The notes beneath the pieces were generated by a model. That model did not search any database, had not been told where the DNA came from, and saw only the letters and a program-made list of their open reading frames with translations. The translations under genes were made by a program, and so were the position numbers. From Gemmatimonadota bacterium (GTDB lineage: Bacteria; Gemmatimonadota; Gemmatimonadetes; Gemmatimonadales; GWC2-71-9), in assembly GCA_027294455.1 (NCBI GenBank), contig JAPULZ010000121.1, positions 1-55,274 on the forward strand: a stretch of 55,274 bases of DNA, in the 5' to 3' direction. This document shows positions 1 to 8,028 of the stretch, one piece after another (the stretch's first letter is position 1; each line of letters begins with the position of its first letter).

Positions 1-1500
1 CTCCAACGCCTCGAGGGCTTCGCGCCTCGCCTTCAGCTGTGCCCTGTTCTCGTCGGCCGACCGGCGCTCGACCAGGAGTGCGGCCTCGTGTTCCTTGGCG
101 GCAAGCAGTGTGTGACGTGCTCGCTCCAATTCCAACGATGCTTCCTTGTCCACGCGTTGGCGATTGGCGAGTTCCTCTTCGGCGGCGCGAAGTCGGACCA
201 CCAGGTCCTCGTGTGCGCGAGCGGCCTCTTCGCGGCGTTGTTCCGCGTCGTTCGATTGAGATCGGAGGACCTCGAGATCTCTCTCCAGCGCGTCTTGCTC
301 ACCCGCCAACGCTCTCAGGGTCTCCGCTTGTTCCTGGAGCGAGCTTTCCAACTTGCGCACCGCGTCGCGCTGTCCGGTCAAACGATCGCGGGCCTGGCTT
401 TCGTCGGAGGCTCGCAGGTCCAATTCCGTTTGCACCGATTTCCGTGCCTCGGCGGCGGCCTTTCGCTCTTGCGCCGCGGCGTCGCGCTCTCTCATGGCTT
501 GGCTTGCGCGAGCGTCGGCTTGTGACAACTCCTCGAGCGCTCGCTCTTTGCGATCCGTGGCGTTCTTGAGACGTTCACCGGCCAGCTTGAGGTCGCCTTC
601 CAGCCTGCCGACCTCGAGGCGCTGGGCGGCGAGCCGTCGCTCGACGTCGGTGCGCTGCGCTTCGGCTGTCGCGCGGGCCTGGATAAGGTTTTCCCGCTCC
701 CTTTCCCGCTCGGCTAGCACCTCCCGGCTGCGGGGCAGCGACTCGTCCATCTCACCACGACGTTGACGCAGCGAGGTTCCCTCTCGCTCGAATTCGGCGA
801 GGGAGTGACGTGCCAGCGTCATCACTATCCCGAAGCGTTCCGCCGTGAGCCTGTGGTGTCGTTCGGTTTTCCCTCGTTGGCGGGCGAGACTTCTGACTTG
901 GGTTTGGACTTCGGAGACGAGGTCATCCAGGCGCTGCAAGTCCTGTTGCGTCGTCTCGAGACGTCGTTCGGTCTTCGTTTTGCGATCGCGGTACAGCCCG
1001 ATACCAGCTGCCTCCTCGAACAAGGCACGGCGTTCTTCGGTACGGTCCGACAGGAGGCGGTCGATCTGCCCGGCCTCCATCACCACCCCGGCGTCGCTTC
1101 CCAGACCGGTCCCGCGGAGGAGATCCTGCACGTCGTGGAGACGGACGGGTTGTTGGTTGAGGAGATAATCACTCTGCCCGTTGCGGGAGAGCCTGCGCGT
1201 AACGACCACCTCGCGGTAGGAAATGGGAAGCGTGCCGTCGCTGTTATCGAAATAGAGCGATATTTGCGCGACGTTCAGCGGCCGGCGCTTGGCCGCCCCC
1301 TGGAAAATGATGTCTTCCATCCGGGAGCCCCGCAGCACCCGCGCTCGCTGCTCCCCCAACACCCATCGCACTGCATCGGAGATGTTTGACTTGCCGCAGC
1401 CGTTTGGTCCCACGATGGACGTAATGCCGTCCTCGAAGGTCAGATGGACTTTGTCGGCGAAGGACTTGAATCCCGACAGCTCGAGCCGGGTCAATTTCAT
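1..1500 (-). CDS. smc: Chromosome segregation ATPase SMC, N-terminal 500 residues (cut by window edge)
   Basis: SMC dimers bridge and compact chromosomal DNA with ScpA/ScpB in the cytoplasm. The reading frame is open from the ATG at 1500 to the first base of the window, so only the N-terminal head and first coiled-coil arm are present; a full SMC has about 1150-1200 residues. The start reads MKLTRLELSGFKSFADK, the usual SMC N-terminus. Walker A is GPNGCGKS at residues 31-38, followed by DAVRWVLGEQ and RGSRMEDIIFQG, which are family hallmarks. From about residue 165 the sequence becomes charged, Arg/Glu/Ala-rich heptads typical of the coiled coil. The start codon overlaps the stop of the upstream SPOR protein by ATGA, so the two are probably translationally coupled. 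Identification is secure; the hinge and C-terminal head lie outside. Confidence 0.97.
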   Translation of the reverse strand, partial: MKLTRLELSGFKSFADKVHLTFEDGITSIVGPNGCGKSNISDAVRWVLGEQRARVLRGSRMEDIIFQGAAKRRPLNVAQISLYFDNSDGTLPISYREVVVTRRLSRNGQSDYLLNQQPVRLHDVQDLLRGTGLGSDAGVVMEAGQIDRLLSDRTEERRALFEEAAGIGLYRDRKTKTERRLETTQQDLQRLDDLVSEVQTQVRSLARQRGKTERHHRLTAERFGIVMTLARHSLAEFEREGTSLRQRRGEMDESLPRSREVLAERERERENLIQARATAEAQRTDVERRLAAQRLEVGRLEGDLKLAGERLKNATDRKERALEELSQADARASQAMRERDAAAQERKAAAEARKSVQTELDLRASDESQARDRLTGQRDAVRKLESSLQEQAETLRALAGEQDALERDLEVLRSQSNDAEQRREEAARAHEDLVVRLRAAEEELANRQRVDKEASLELERARHTLLAAKEHEAALLVERRSADENRAQLKARREALEALE

Positions 1501-2993
1501 TGCACAATTCCCGTCCGTGTGACGAGGCTGGCGGTCAGGCCGGCGGCGGTCAGCAGGGATTCGGCCACGACGATTTGATCGGCCGTCTCGAACGCGCCGA
1601 CCATCACGCGGCCCTGGCCCAGCGGCGCCGCCATGCTGTACGCGGGAATGCCTCTGGCCCGGAGGTCTTGGGCCTCCTGTTGGGCCATTTTCAGGGTTTC
1701 CCGCGTCCCCAGGACGAGGGCCTGCGGGGTGCGCAAGATAGTGCCGTTGCCGTCCTCCACCAACCCGTTCCGCCACAGCGCCCGGAGGGCGGTATCGGCC
1801 GCCATGGCGGTGGGGAGTGCTCCGAGGATGACCCGATGCCAGATGCCGGTGCCGCCGATTCGCACCGGGGTGACGGTGGCGATGAGCGAGCCGTGCTCCA
1901 GCGACCCGGCGTACGCCATGGCCCGGTCGGGGCTGTCGAAGGCGGCGACCTGGATCGAATAGAACAGGGAATCGAGCTCGGCGACGGGTCCCCGTGCGGT
2001 CGGTGGCGCGGCGGGCTCCGGCTGGGCGGCACTGGCGCCCGGCGGGCTCACGGGGAAGACCGACACGGCTCCGTCCTCCCCGTCGGCGGGGGATCGGGCC
2101 ACGCGCCGCACCACGAACAGGGATCCGACGAGTATCAGGGCTCCCACCACCACGCGGCCAGTTCCGGCGGGCCACCTTCGCGAGGAGACGTTCACGGCGG
2201 TGAACCTGGGCGTCGTCCGGCTGGGCGGCTCCGGCGTGGGGTCGGGTGGTGCGTTCTCGGCGCGCACCAGTTCCTCGGTGCCCGGGCCGGGCCGGCCGGC
2301 CGGGCTTCCTACCTCAACCGGAACCCCGGTGGGAGTCTCACCGGTGGTGGTGAAGGTGTGGGGCGGCTCCACGTGCTGCGACACTTGATAGTGCGGCGGA
2401 GGCGCGGCATCCCCAGTGGCCTGTAGAGCTCTGGACGACGGCCGCTTGGCGCCCGAGACCACGGAGAGGAGGGCGACGCCCTCCTCCCACCATTCGGTGA
2501 TTTCCCGGAACATCCCACCCGCCGGATCCCAACCGGAGGTGGACATGACCAGCATGCCGTCGGGCTTGAGCGTCATCTTGGGGATGGCGCTGGGCGGGAT
2601 GAAGAGCAGGAGCAACGCGCCCTGGTGGGCAAACCCCTTGGCGAGCCGGTCCCACCGTGGGTGCGCCCAGAGGTCCTCCGGGTTTGGGGCCAGGGTGCCG
2701 ACGCCCACGTAGTGCAGACCGGGCACATCCTGCGGCTGGGCGACGCTCGTGAGCGAGGTATCATAGAGAAAGGCATCCACGATGCCCTCACTCGCCGGAT
2801 GGGCTGCCCCTGCATTCAGGACCGGTGCCGTGAGGGACAGGTCGATCAGAGCCACCCGCGGCTTTTCCTTGGCCGCGGCGCGGGCGATCATCCACGCGGC
2901 CCCCGCGGCCCATTCCAGGTCGTCGGTTGCCGGAATCAGGGCGACCACGGTGTGAGTGCCGAAGACTTTGCTCTCGAATTCTGGCGGGGTCAT
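1497..2993 (-). CDS. Membrane-anchored double-SPOR protein with a degenerate BY-kinase/ParA-like N-terminal domain
   Basis: This 498-residue protein has three parts. Residues 1-180 resemble the P-loop fold of tyrosine autokinases of the CpsD/Wzc type: ALIDLSLTAPVL at 48-59 matches the Walker A' strand, and GTLAPNPEDLWAHP resembles the family's GxxPxNPxELL segment. The Walker A loop itself is absent, with PATDDLEW in its place, so nucleotide hydrolysis is unlikely. A Pro-rich linker leads to one transmembrane helix at about 278-298, then two SPOR repeats at about 344-420 and 425-498. SPOR domains bind denuded septal peptidoglycan. I chose the ATG at 2993 because it overlaps the upstream stop by ATGA; a longer in-frame extension exists but is Arg-rich and unlikely. 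An envelope or division role beside smc is inference. Confidence 0.8.
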   Translation of the reverse strand: MTPPEFESKVFGTHTVVALIPATDDLEWAAGAAWMIARAAAKEKPRVALIDLSLTAPVLNAGAAHPASEGIVDAFLYDTSLTSVAQPQDVPGLHYVGVGTLAPNPEDLWAHPRWDRLAKGFAHQGALLLLFIPPSAIPKMTLKPDGMLVMSTSGWDPAGGMFREITEWWEEGVALLSVVSGAKRPSSRALQATGDAAPPPHYQVSQHVEPPHTFTTTGETPTGVPVEVGSPAGRPGPGTEELVRAENAPPDPTPEPPSRTTPRFTAVNVSSRRWPAGTGRVVVGALILVGSLFVVRRVARSPADGEDGAVSVFPVSPPGASAAQPEPAAPPTARGPVAELDSLFYSIQVAAFDSPDRAMAYAGSLEHGSLIATVTPVRIGGTGIWHRVILGALPTAMAADTALRALWRNGLVEDGNGTILRTPQALVLGTRETLKMAQQEAQDLRARGIPAYSMAAPLGQGRVMVGAFETADQIVVAESLLTAAGLTASLVTRTGIVQ

Positions 2994-4396
2994 TGATTCC
3001 TGGTCGTCGTGTTCTGCTGGTAGAGAGGAAAATACGGCTGCCCCAGGCGGCGACCGATGTCGTGCGCTTCCTCGATCGTTGCGAACGGTCCGATCACAAC
3101 CCGGTAGCGATCGTCGAGACCGGAAGGTTGCAGCACTCGGGCATCCAAGCCGGCATTGCGCAGCTCGACCACCCTGGCGTCGGCCCACGATTCGTTGGAG
3201 GTGCTGCTCACCTGGATGAAGATGATCTGGTCGGTGAGTCCTTCCCGCTCGACCTGTTCTTCTTCTCGCGCCAGCTGTACGTCGGGGCGCCGCGGGTCCC
3301 AGGCGACGGTGATCCAGCGATCACGGGCCCCGCCCTCAATCCGGCCAAGCTCGACCCCGGTGGCCGGATCGACGCTCGCCACGTCGTCGCCCTGCCGCAC
3401 AAGCACGGTGCCGTCGCGGGAGATGGCCGGTAGATCGTCGTCCCACGAGCCGGGCACGCTCCTCATGTGCGTGAAGTCCAGGGCGTCGAGGATCCAGACC
3501 GAGTCCCGGCCCGCCGGGCGCAACAAGAGATACCGCCCCTGGCGCCCGGCCCGAATTGCGCTGGCCGCCTCCGGCAGCGGATGGCGCGACAGCTCCGTGA
3601 ACTCGAACCGTCCCACCACGATCAGCTCGCCCGCGGCCGTGACCACGTAGAGACGATGTCCAGCCGCCGAAAACGCCAGCGCCGTCACCTCGGTCTCCAG
3701 GCGCATTCGTCCGGCCGGCGAGCCGTCCGCGGTGTTGATGCCGACCACGCCGGTATCGGTTGCCACGGCGATGAGGTCGACCCACGCGGTCAGGGCGAAC
3801 CGGCCGTCCGGGATGGCCGAGGCCGAAACCCGGTCAGATTCGCTCAGCACTTCGATCCGCCGTCCCTCTTCCGTCTCAATCAAGCCCACGAGTCGCCCTC
3901 GGGTCGTGCCCCAGATCCGGCTCGGGAGGAGTGAGAAGGTGGACGTCCAGGCGTCCACCCGTCGTTCGGCTGCCGTTCCCAGGCTGCCTTCGCTGCGGAC
4001 CAGATGCGGGATGCCCGTGGGTCCTATGGCCGCCGCTACCACGGTGGTATCCACCACGCGGTGCTGGCCGCTGGTGAGGTCGAGGACGATGAGTCCGCTG
4101 TCGCCCGGCTGGACGTAGATGAGATCTTCGTCGGCGGCGAACCCCACCACCCGCCGAGCCACCAGGTCGGGTGTCTCGAACTTCCACCCAGCCTCCTTCA
4201 TGGCCGGGAGGGTGTAGAGCCTCACTCCCTCGCCCGCCTCCGCCGGGAAGCGGAAAGCCACGGACGGGGTCGCGGTAACGGGCGCGTCGGCCTGCGCGAA
4301 GGCCGCTCGAATGGGACTCGGGCCGCCGTCGGATCCACAGGCGAAGCCCGGGAGCAGGACAAGAACTGGAGCGAGTCTGCGTCTGTAAGTTACCAC
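2990..4396 (-). CDS. Exported beta-propeller-like protein with C-terminal SPOR domain
   Basis: The 468-residue protein begins with a GTG start and a hydrophobic export signal ending LLPGFAC at about residues 14-20, which could be a weak lipobox. The body (about 45-385) is a series of beta-rich segments, such as GLIVLDLTSG, DVASVDPATGVELGRIEGG and DSVWILDALDF, consistent with a WD40/PQQ-type propeller, although no single repeat is canonical. Residues about 391-468 (FIQVSST to PYFPLYQQN) form a SPOR domain. It probably lies in the periplasm and binds septal peptidoglycan. It overlaps the downstream double-SPOR gene by ATGA, so the organism carries two adjacent SPOR proteins next to smc. The upstream SD is weak. 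I recognise the domains, not a characterised orthologue. Confidence 0.75.
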   Translation of the reverse strand: MVTYRRRLAPVLVLLPGFACGSDGGPSPIRAAFAQADAPVTATPSVAFRFPAEAGEGVRLYTLPAMKEAGWKFETPDLVARRVVGFAADEDLIYVQPGDSGLIVLDLTSGQHRVVDTTVVAAAIGPTGIPHLVRSEGSLGTAAERRVDAWTSTFSLLPSRIWGTTRGRLVGLIETEEGRRIEVLSESDRVSASAIPDGRFALTAWVDLIAVATDTGVVGINTADGSPAGRMRLETEVTALAFSAAGHRLYVVTAAGELIVVGRFEFTELSRHPLPEAASAIRAGRQGRYLLLRPAGRDSVWILDALDFTHMRSVPGSWDDDLPAISRDGTVLVRQGDDVASVDPATGVELGRIEGGARDRWITVAWDPRRPDVQLAREEEQVEREGLTDQIIFIQVSSTSNESWADARVVELRNAGLDARVLQPSGLDDRYRVVIGPFATIEEAHDIGRRLGQPYFPLYQQNTTTRNQ

Positions 4397-4447
4397 GGTG
4401 TAATAACCTAGGAAGCTACGAGAGTCCTGGCAAGCAGTCGACTTCTG

Positions 4448-7400
4448 CTAGAAGGTCGGGCCCAGACTGAGGGTCACGTAGGCGCCGTTTTGCCTGCGGC
4501 TCATCGGTTTGGTGTAGTCCATGCGGAGGATGAGGAAGCCCAGAAAGTTACCCCGGACCGAGACCCCCCAACTCACCAGGGGTGCCCGAACCGCGGTGAT
4601 GTCGTCCTCCAACCGCCGGGTCAAGGTGAGGCGCGTGTTCCCGGACCAGGCCACCCCGGCATCGAAGAAGACCGCTCCCTCCAGGGGCGGCACGGCGAGG
4701 GGCAGGCTGTTGATCAGACGGTGGTTCAGGATCGGGAACCGCAGCTCGGCGTTGAAGACGCCGAAACGTGAGCCGATGAGCTGCGCCCGTTCGGCGCAGT
4801 CGCCGTCGAAGCCGATGATGGTCTGCGTCGCGCACTCGCGACGTCTGAACGATCCCGACGTGTAGCCCCGCAACAGCTCGGTGTACCCCACGAAGACCGG
4901 GAACTGCTCGGCATCCCGTCCGAAGCGGCCGAAGAAGAGCATCCGGGTCGCGAACACGAACGGGCCGGGGAGTTCGTCGTACCGCCGGTAGTCGGCGAGG
5001 GCCTGATGGAACGACCACCCGCCGAAGGCCGGAGCGTACTCGAATCGGCTGCGCCGGCCTGCGAACGGTCCCACCCACAGGGAGACCGAATTGTCGTACA
5101 CCAGCGCGAGGGAGGGCTGCACGTAATTCCGGACCCCCCGGGCGGTCTTCTCCACGTTCTGCCGTATGCCGAAGCCCGTGGCGGGATCGTACGTGGTTTG
5201 AAAGTTGAGCTCCGCGTTCGACACGCTGTTGAGGTTGAGCTGGGCTTCGAGACGGTTGAATCGACTGAAGGGGCGGGAGGTCTCGATGAACGCCCGGTGA
5301 ATGACGAATCGGCGGATGCGCTGGTTCAACGTCTGCGTGCCGGCCACGGAGTCGCTCGTCACGTCGGCGCGCTCGTAGAAGAACGTCGGCGCCTGCTGGT
5401 AGCCCACGGCCCACGCCGCGCGCCGCGACAGGTTGGAATAGACGGCGAGGACCTCGGCTTCTTCGATCCGGCCGTTGATCTGTCCGCCCAAGATGAGGCG
5501 CCGGTTGCCCAGGAGGTCCGACATGGAGATGGCCGTGCCCCCGTAGATCCCCTGCCCGAAGTTGTCCCGCTGATAGCCGATGGTGGGCTGGACCAAGTAG
5601 TCGACGAGCAACTTCGGCGAGTACTCCCGGAAACCGAAGGTGCTCGTGTCGGGGAGCGCGGCGGCGGCGCTGTCCAGCAGCGCGCGGACCGACACCGGTC
5701 CGGTGGTGGTGGGCGCCGTACGCGGCGAGTCGTCCGATAGCCGGAACCCCCGCTCCGAGCGGTAGAAGGACACGGTGCGGCGCTCTTGCTGCGCCAGGAG
5801 TTGAGTCAGCGATGGCCGCGGTCGCTCGGGGGGCGTCTGGAGTTCGGCCCCGTTGGTGGGCGAAGGGCCGGGCGGCACGGCGATGATCTCGGTGGAGGCC
5901 GGCGTGTTGTACGGGTCACCCTTCAGGGACCGGGGGTCGTCCACCGTGTACACGGTGAACTCGCCGTTTTCATAGTACGTGAACGCCAACCGATCCGCGT
6001 CCGGCGCCCAGGAAATGGCAGGAGATTTGTTCGTGATGCCCGAGACTCCCGAGAATACGTTGGTCAGTTGGTAGATCCTGCGCTCGGCAATTTCGTAGAG
6101 GAACACGTTGGCGACGCCGGTCCGATCAGACACGAACGCGATCGACGTGCCGTCGGGCGACCATTGGGGGTTGATGTTCGTCTCGACCATGCCTGGCAGC
6201 AGCTCGATCCCTCCGGTGGCCACATCGTACAGCGCGATGGAGAGGGGGCCAGCACGCAGCTCCGCGAAATTGGACTGGGGTCCCGTGTCGGTGACGAACG
6301 CGATGGTGCGTCCGTCAGGCGACCAGGACGGATGCAATGCCGCTGCGCGGCCCTCAGTCAGGCGCCGCAATCCCGTGCCATCGGCGTCCACGACGAACAA
6401 GTTGGACATTCCTTCGGACAGGCCGGTGAAGGCGAGCCGCGTGCCGTCGGGAGACCAGGTGGGATTCGTGATGCCCGACACGGCAACCTCGATGCGCCGG
6501 TAGACGCGGTGCCGGTTCATGTCGAACACGACCAGGTCGTCGCGGCCGCCGTGTTGCGCGGGCAAGGCGAAGAAATTACCGTCGCGCGACCAGGCGCCGG
6601 CGGAGTTCAAGAACCGCAGGCTCTCGAACTCGGCGCTGAACGCGCTGCGAACCACCCGTCGCGTGATGCGGCGCGATGCGACGTCCGCCAGATACAAATC
6701 GATGAAGTACGCCCCGCGCTCGGAAAAGAACGCGACTTGCGAGCCATCCGGCGAGAGCGTTGGCGAGATGTTCATGACCCCGTTGGTGTTTTCCCTATTG
6801 AGGAGCGGTCGCGCAAATGTGGCGGGCAGCTCGCGCTCGGCGAGGGGGGCCAGGTAGACGCGCTCCACGTCGCGGTGCCACTCGTCGGAGAGGGCATCCA
6901 GCGGGATGCGCAACGCACGCTGGAACCCCGATTCCAGGCCCGACGACGCCACCGCGTGGAGGATCTCGGCGATGGCCTCGTCGCCCCAGCGCTCGCCGAT
7001 ATAGGACATGAGCGCGTGTCCGTAGCGGTATGGGAAAACCCGGGGGTCGTTGGTGAGTCGATCTATGGTCGGCAGTGTGCCCGACAGCGCTGCATCGCGG
7101 AGCCACATGGCGGTGAAGGGATCCACCGGGCCCAGGGACAGGTATTCGGCCATTCCCTCCATGAGCCACAGTGGCGGCCGTACCGCGATGAGCCGGTCGA
7201 GTCCGGCGCCTACCTGGCCTGCGGCGAAGATATCGAACTGGAATTGGTGAACGATCTCGTGCTGCAAGACGTGATCGAAATCTTCGTATGCACCCGTGAA
7301 GGGGAGCATGACGCGATGCCGGAGTGGGTCCGTGACGCCGCCGACGCCTTCACCGATTGACGTGAGATTGTTCTGCTGGAATTCGGAATGGGACGCAAAC

Positions 7401-7657
7401 AGGATGATGGGCTGGCGTTCCCGATACCGATGGTTCAGGCGCCTGGAGAAGGTCGCGTAGGCGCGTTCGGCCAGCTGGGCCGCATCGAGGGCGGCATCCC
7501 GAAAGTCGTCGTAGTAGTAGACGTCGAAGTGCTCAGTCTCGATGATCGAGAACTCGAAATCGCGGTAGCGCACCCGGTTCTGGCCGAAGTACTGTGCTTG
7601 GGCCGCCCCCACGGAGAGCAACGCGGCAGCAAGAGTCGGCCAGAGGATCCGATGCAT
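4448..7657 (-). CDS. Outer-membrane protein: gluzincin peptidase domain, PD40 propeller and C-terminal beta-barrel
   Basis: The 1069-residue protein starts with a signal peptide (MHRILWPTLAAALLSVGAAQAQ). Residues about 30-290 are a peptidase-MA-like domain with the zinc motif HEIVH at 133-137 and the downstream glutamate in LMEGMAEY (about 165-172). Residues about 300-560 hold at least four TolB-type PD40 repeats with the core WSPDG (NPTWSPDGTRLAF, HPSWSPDGRTIAF, NPQWSPDGTSIAF). The last 380 residues are alternating aromatic/polar strands resembling an Omp85/D15 surface-antigen barrel, ending in a terminal Phe (SLGPTF), the usual outer-membrane targeting signal. I chose the ATG at 7657, 5 bases after the rsfS stop, because it directly begins the signal peptide. 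It may be a cell-surface protease or an assembly factor; the substrate is unknown. Confidence 0.85.
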   Translation of the reverse strand: MHRILWPTLAAALLSVGAAQAQYFGQNRVRYRDFEFSIIETEHFDVYYYDDFRDAALDAAQLAERAYATFSRRLNHRYRERQPIILFASHSEFQQNNLTSIGEGVGGVTDPLRHRVMLPFTGAYEDFDHVLQHEIVHQFQFDIFAAGQVGAGLDRLIAVRPPLWLMEGMAEYLSLGPVDPFTAMWLRDAALSGTLPTIDRLTNDPRVFPYRYGHALMSYIGERWGDEAIAEILHAVASSGLESGFQRALRIPLDALSDEWHRDVERVYLAPLAERELPATFARPLLNRENTNGVMNISPTLSPDGSQVAFFSERGAYFIDLYLADVASRRITRRVVRSAFSAEFESLRFLNSAGAWSRDGNFFALPAQHGGRDDLVVFDMNRHRVYRRIEVAVSGITNPTWSPDGTRLAFTGLSEGMSNLFVVDADGTGLRRLTEGRAAALHPSWSPDGRTIAFVTDTGPQSNFAELRAGPLSIALYDVATGGIELLPGMVETNINPQWSPDGTSIAFVSDRTGVANVFLYEIAERRIYQLTNVFSGVSGITNKSPAISWAPDADRLAFTYYENGEFTVYTVDDPRSLKGDPYNTPASTEIIAVPPGPSPTNGAELQTPPERPRPSLTQLLAQQERRTVSFYRSERGFRLSDDSPRTAPTTTGPVSVRALLDSAAAALPDTSTFGFREYSPKLLVDYLVQPTIGYQRDNFGQGIYGGTAISMSDLLGNRRLILGGQINGRIEEAEVLAVYSNLSRRAAWAVGYQQAPTFFYERADVTSDSVAGTQTLNQRIRRFVIHRAFIETSRPFSRFNRLEAQLNLNSVSNAELNFQTTYDPATGFGIRQNVEKTARGVRNYVQPSLALVYDNSVSLWVGPFAGRRSRFEYAPAFGGWSFHQALADYRRYDELPGPFVFATRMLFFGRFGRDAEQFPVFVGYTELLRGYTSGSFRRRECATQTIIGFDGDCAERAQLIGSRFGVFNAELRFPILNHRLINSLPLAVPPLEGAVFFDAGVAWSGNTRLTLTRRLEDDITAVRAPLVSWGVSVRGNFLGFLILRMDYTKPMSRRQNGAYVTLSLGPTF

Positions 7658-7662
7658 TTCAC

Positions 7663-8028
7663 CTATCCGGACGATCCGATGACGGCGGACGGCGCTTCCG
7701 TCCACAGACGCTCGAGCTGATAGAACTCACGCAGGGTCGGATGAAAGACGTGCACCACGAAGTCCACGAAATCGATCAGTACCCAGCGACCTTGCGACAG
7801 CCCCTCGGCATGATGGGGCTTGTGACCTTCACCGGCGAGGGCCTCGATCACATGTTCGGCCAGGGCCCTCACGTGGGTGTCGGACGAACCTGACGCCAAC
7901 ACGAAGAAATCCATGGCGTCGCTGAGTTTTCGGAGATCGAGCGCGATGATGTCGGAGGCCTTGTGCGCTTCCAGCACGGTGACAACCGTCAGGAGATCGC
8001 GCTCTTGCTTTACCCATTCGTCGATCAT
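7663..8028 (-). CDS. rsfS: Ribosomal silencing factor RsfS (Iojap family)
   Basis: RsfS binds ribosomal protein uL14 and blocks joining of the subunits under starvation. The 121-residue product has the family signature throughout: ALDLRKLSDAMDFFVLASGSSDTHVRALAEHV, where the D-F-F-V strand and the SS-x-T-H-V-R-A helix are diagnostic (given here in parts), then GRWVLIDFVDFVVHVF. Length is normal for the family. The ATG at 8028 overlaps the stop of the upstream FakA-FakB gene by ATGA. A longer in-frame reading upstream would run through that gene and is rejected. Its position at the end of a ribosomal-protein cluster fits its role. Confidence 0.95.
   Translation of the reverse strand: MIDEWVKQERDLLTVVTVLEAHKASDIIALDLRKLSDAMDFFVLASGSSDTHVRALAEHVIEALAGEGHKPHHAEGLSQGRWVLIDFVDFVVHVFHPTLREFYQLERLWTEAPSAVIGSSG

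Noticed and set aside
5786-7360. 524-codon plus-strand open frame inside the peptidase/barrel gene
   Set aside because: High GC creates long antisense frames; the minus frame has clear zinc-site, PD40 and barrel motifs.
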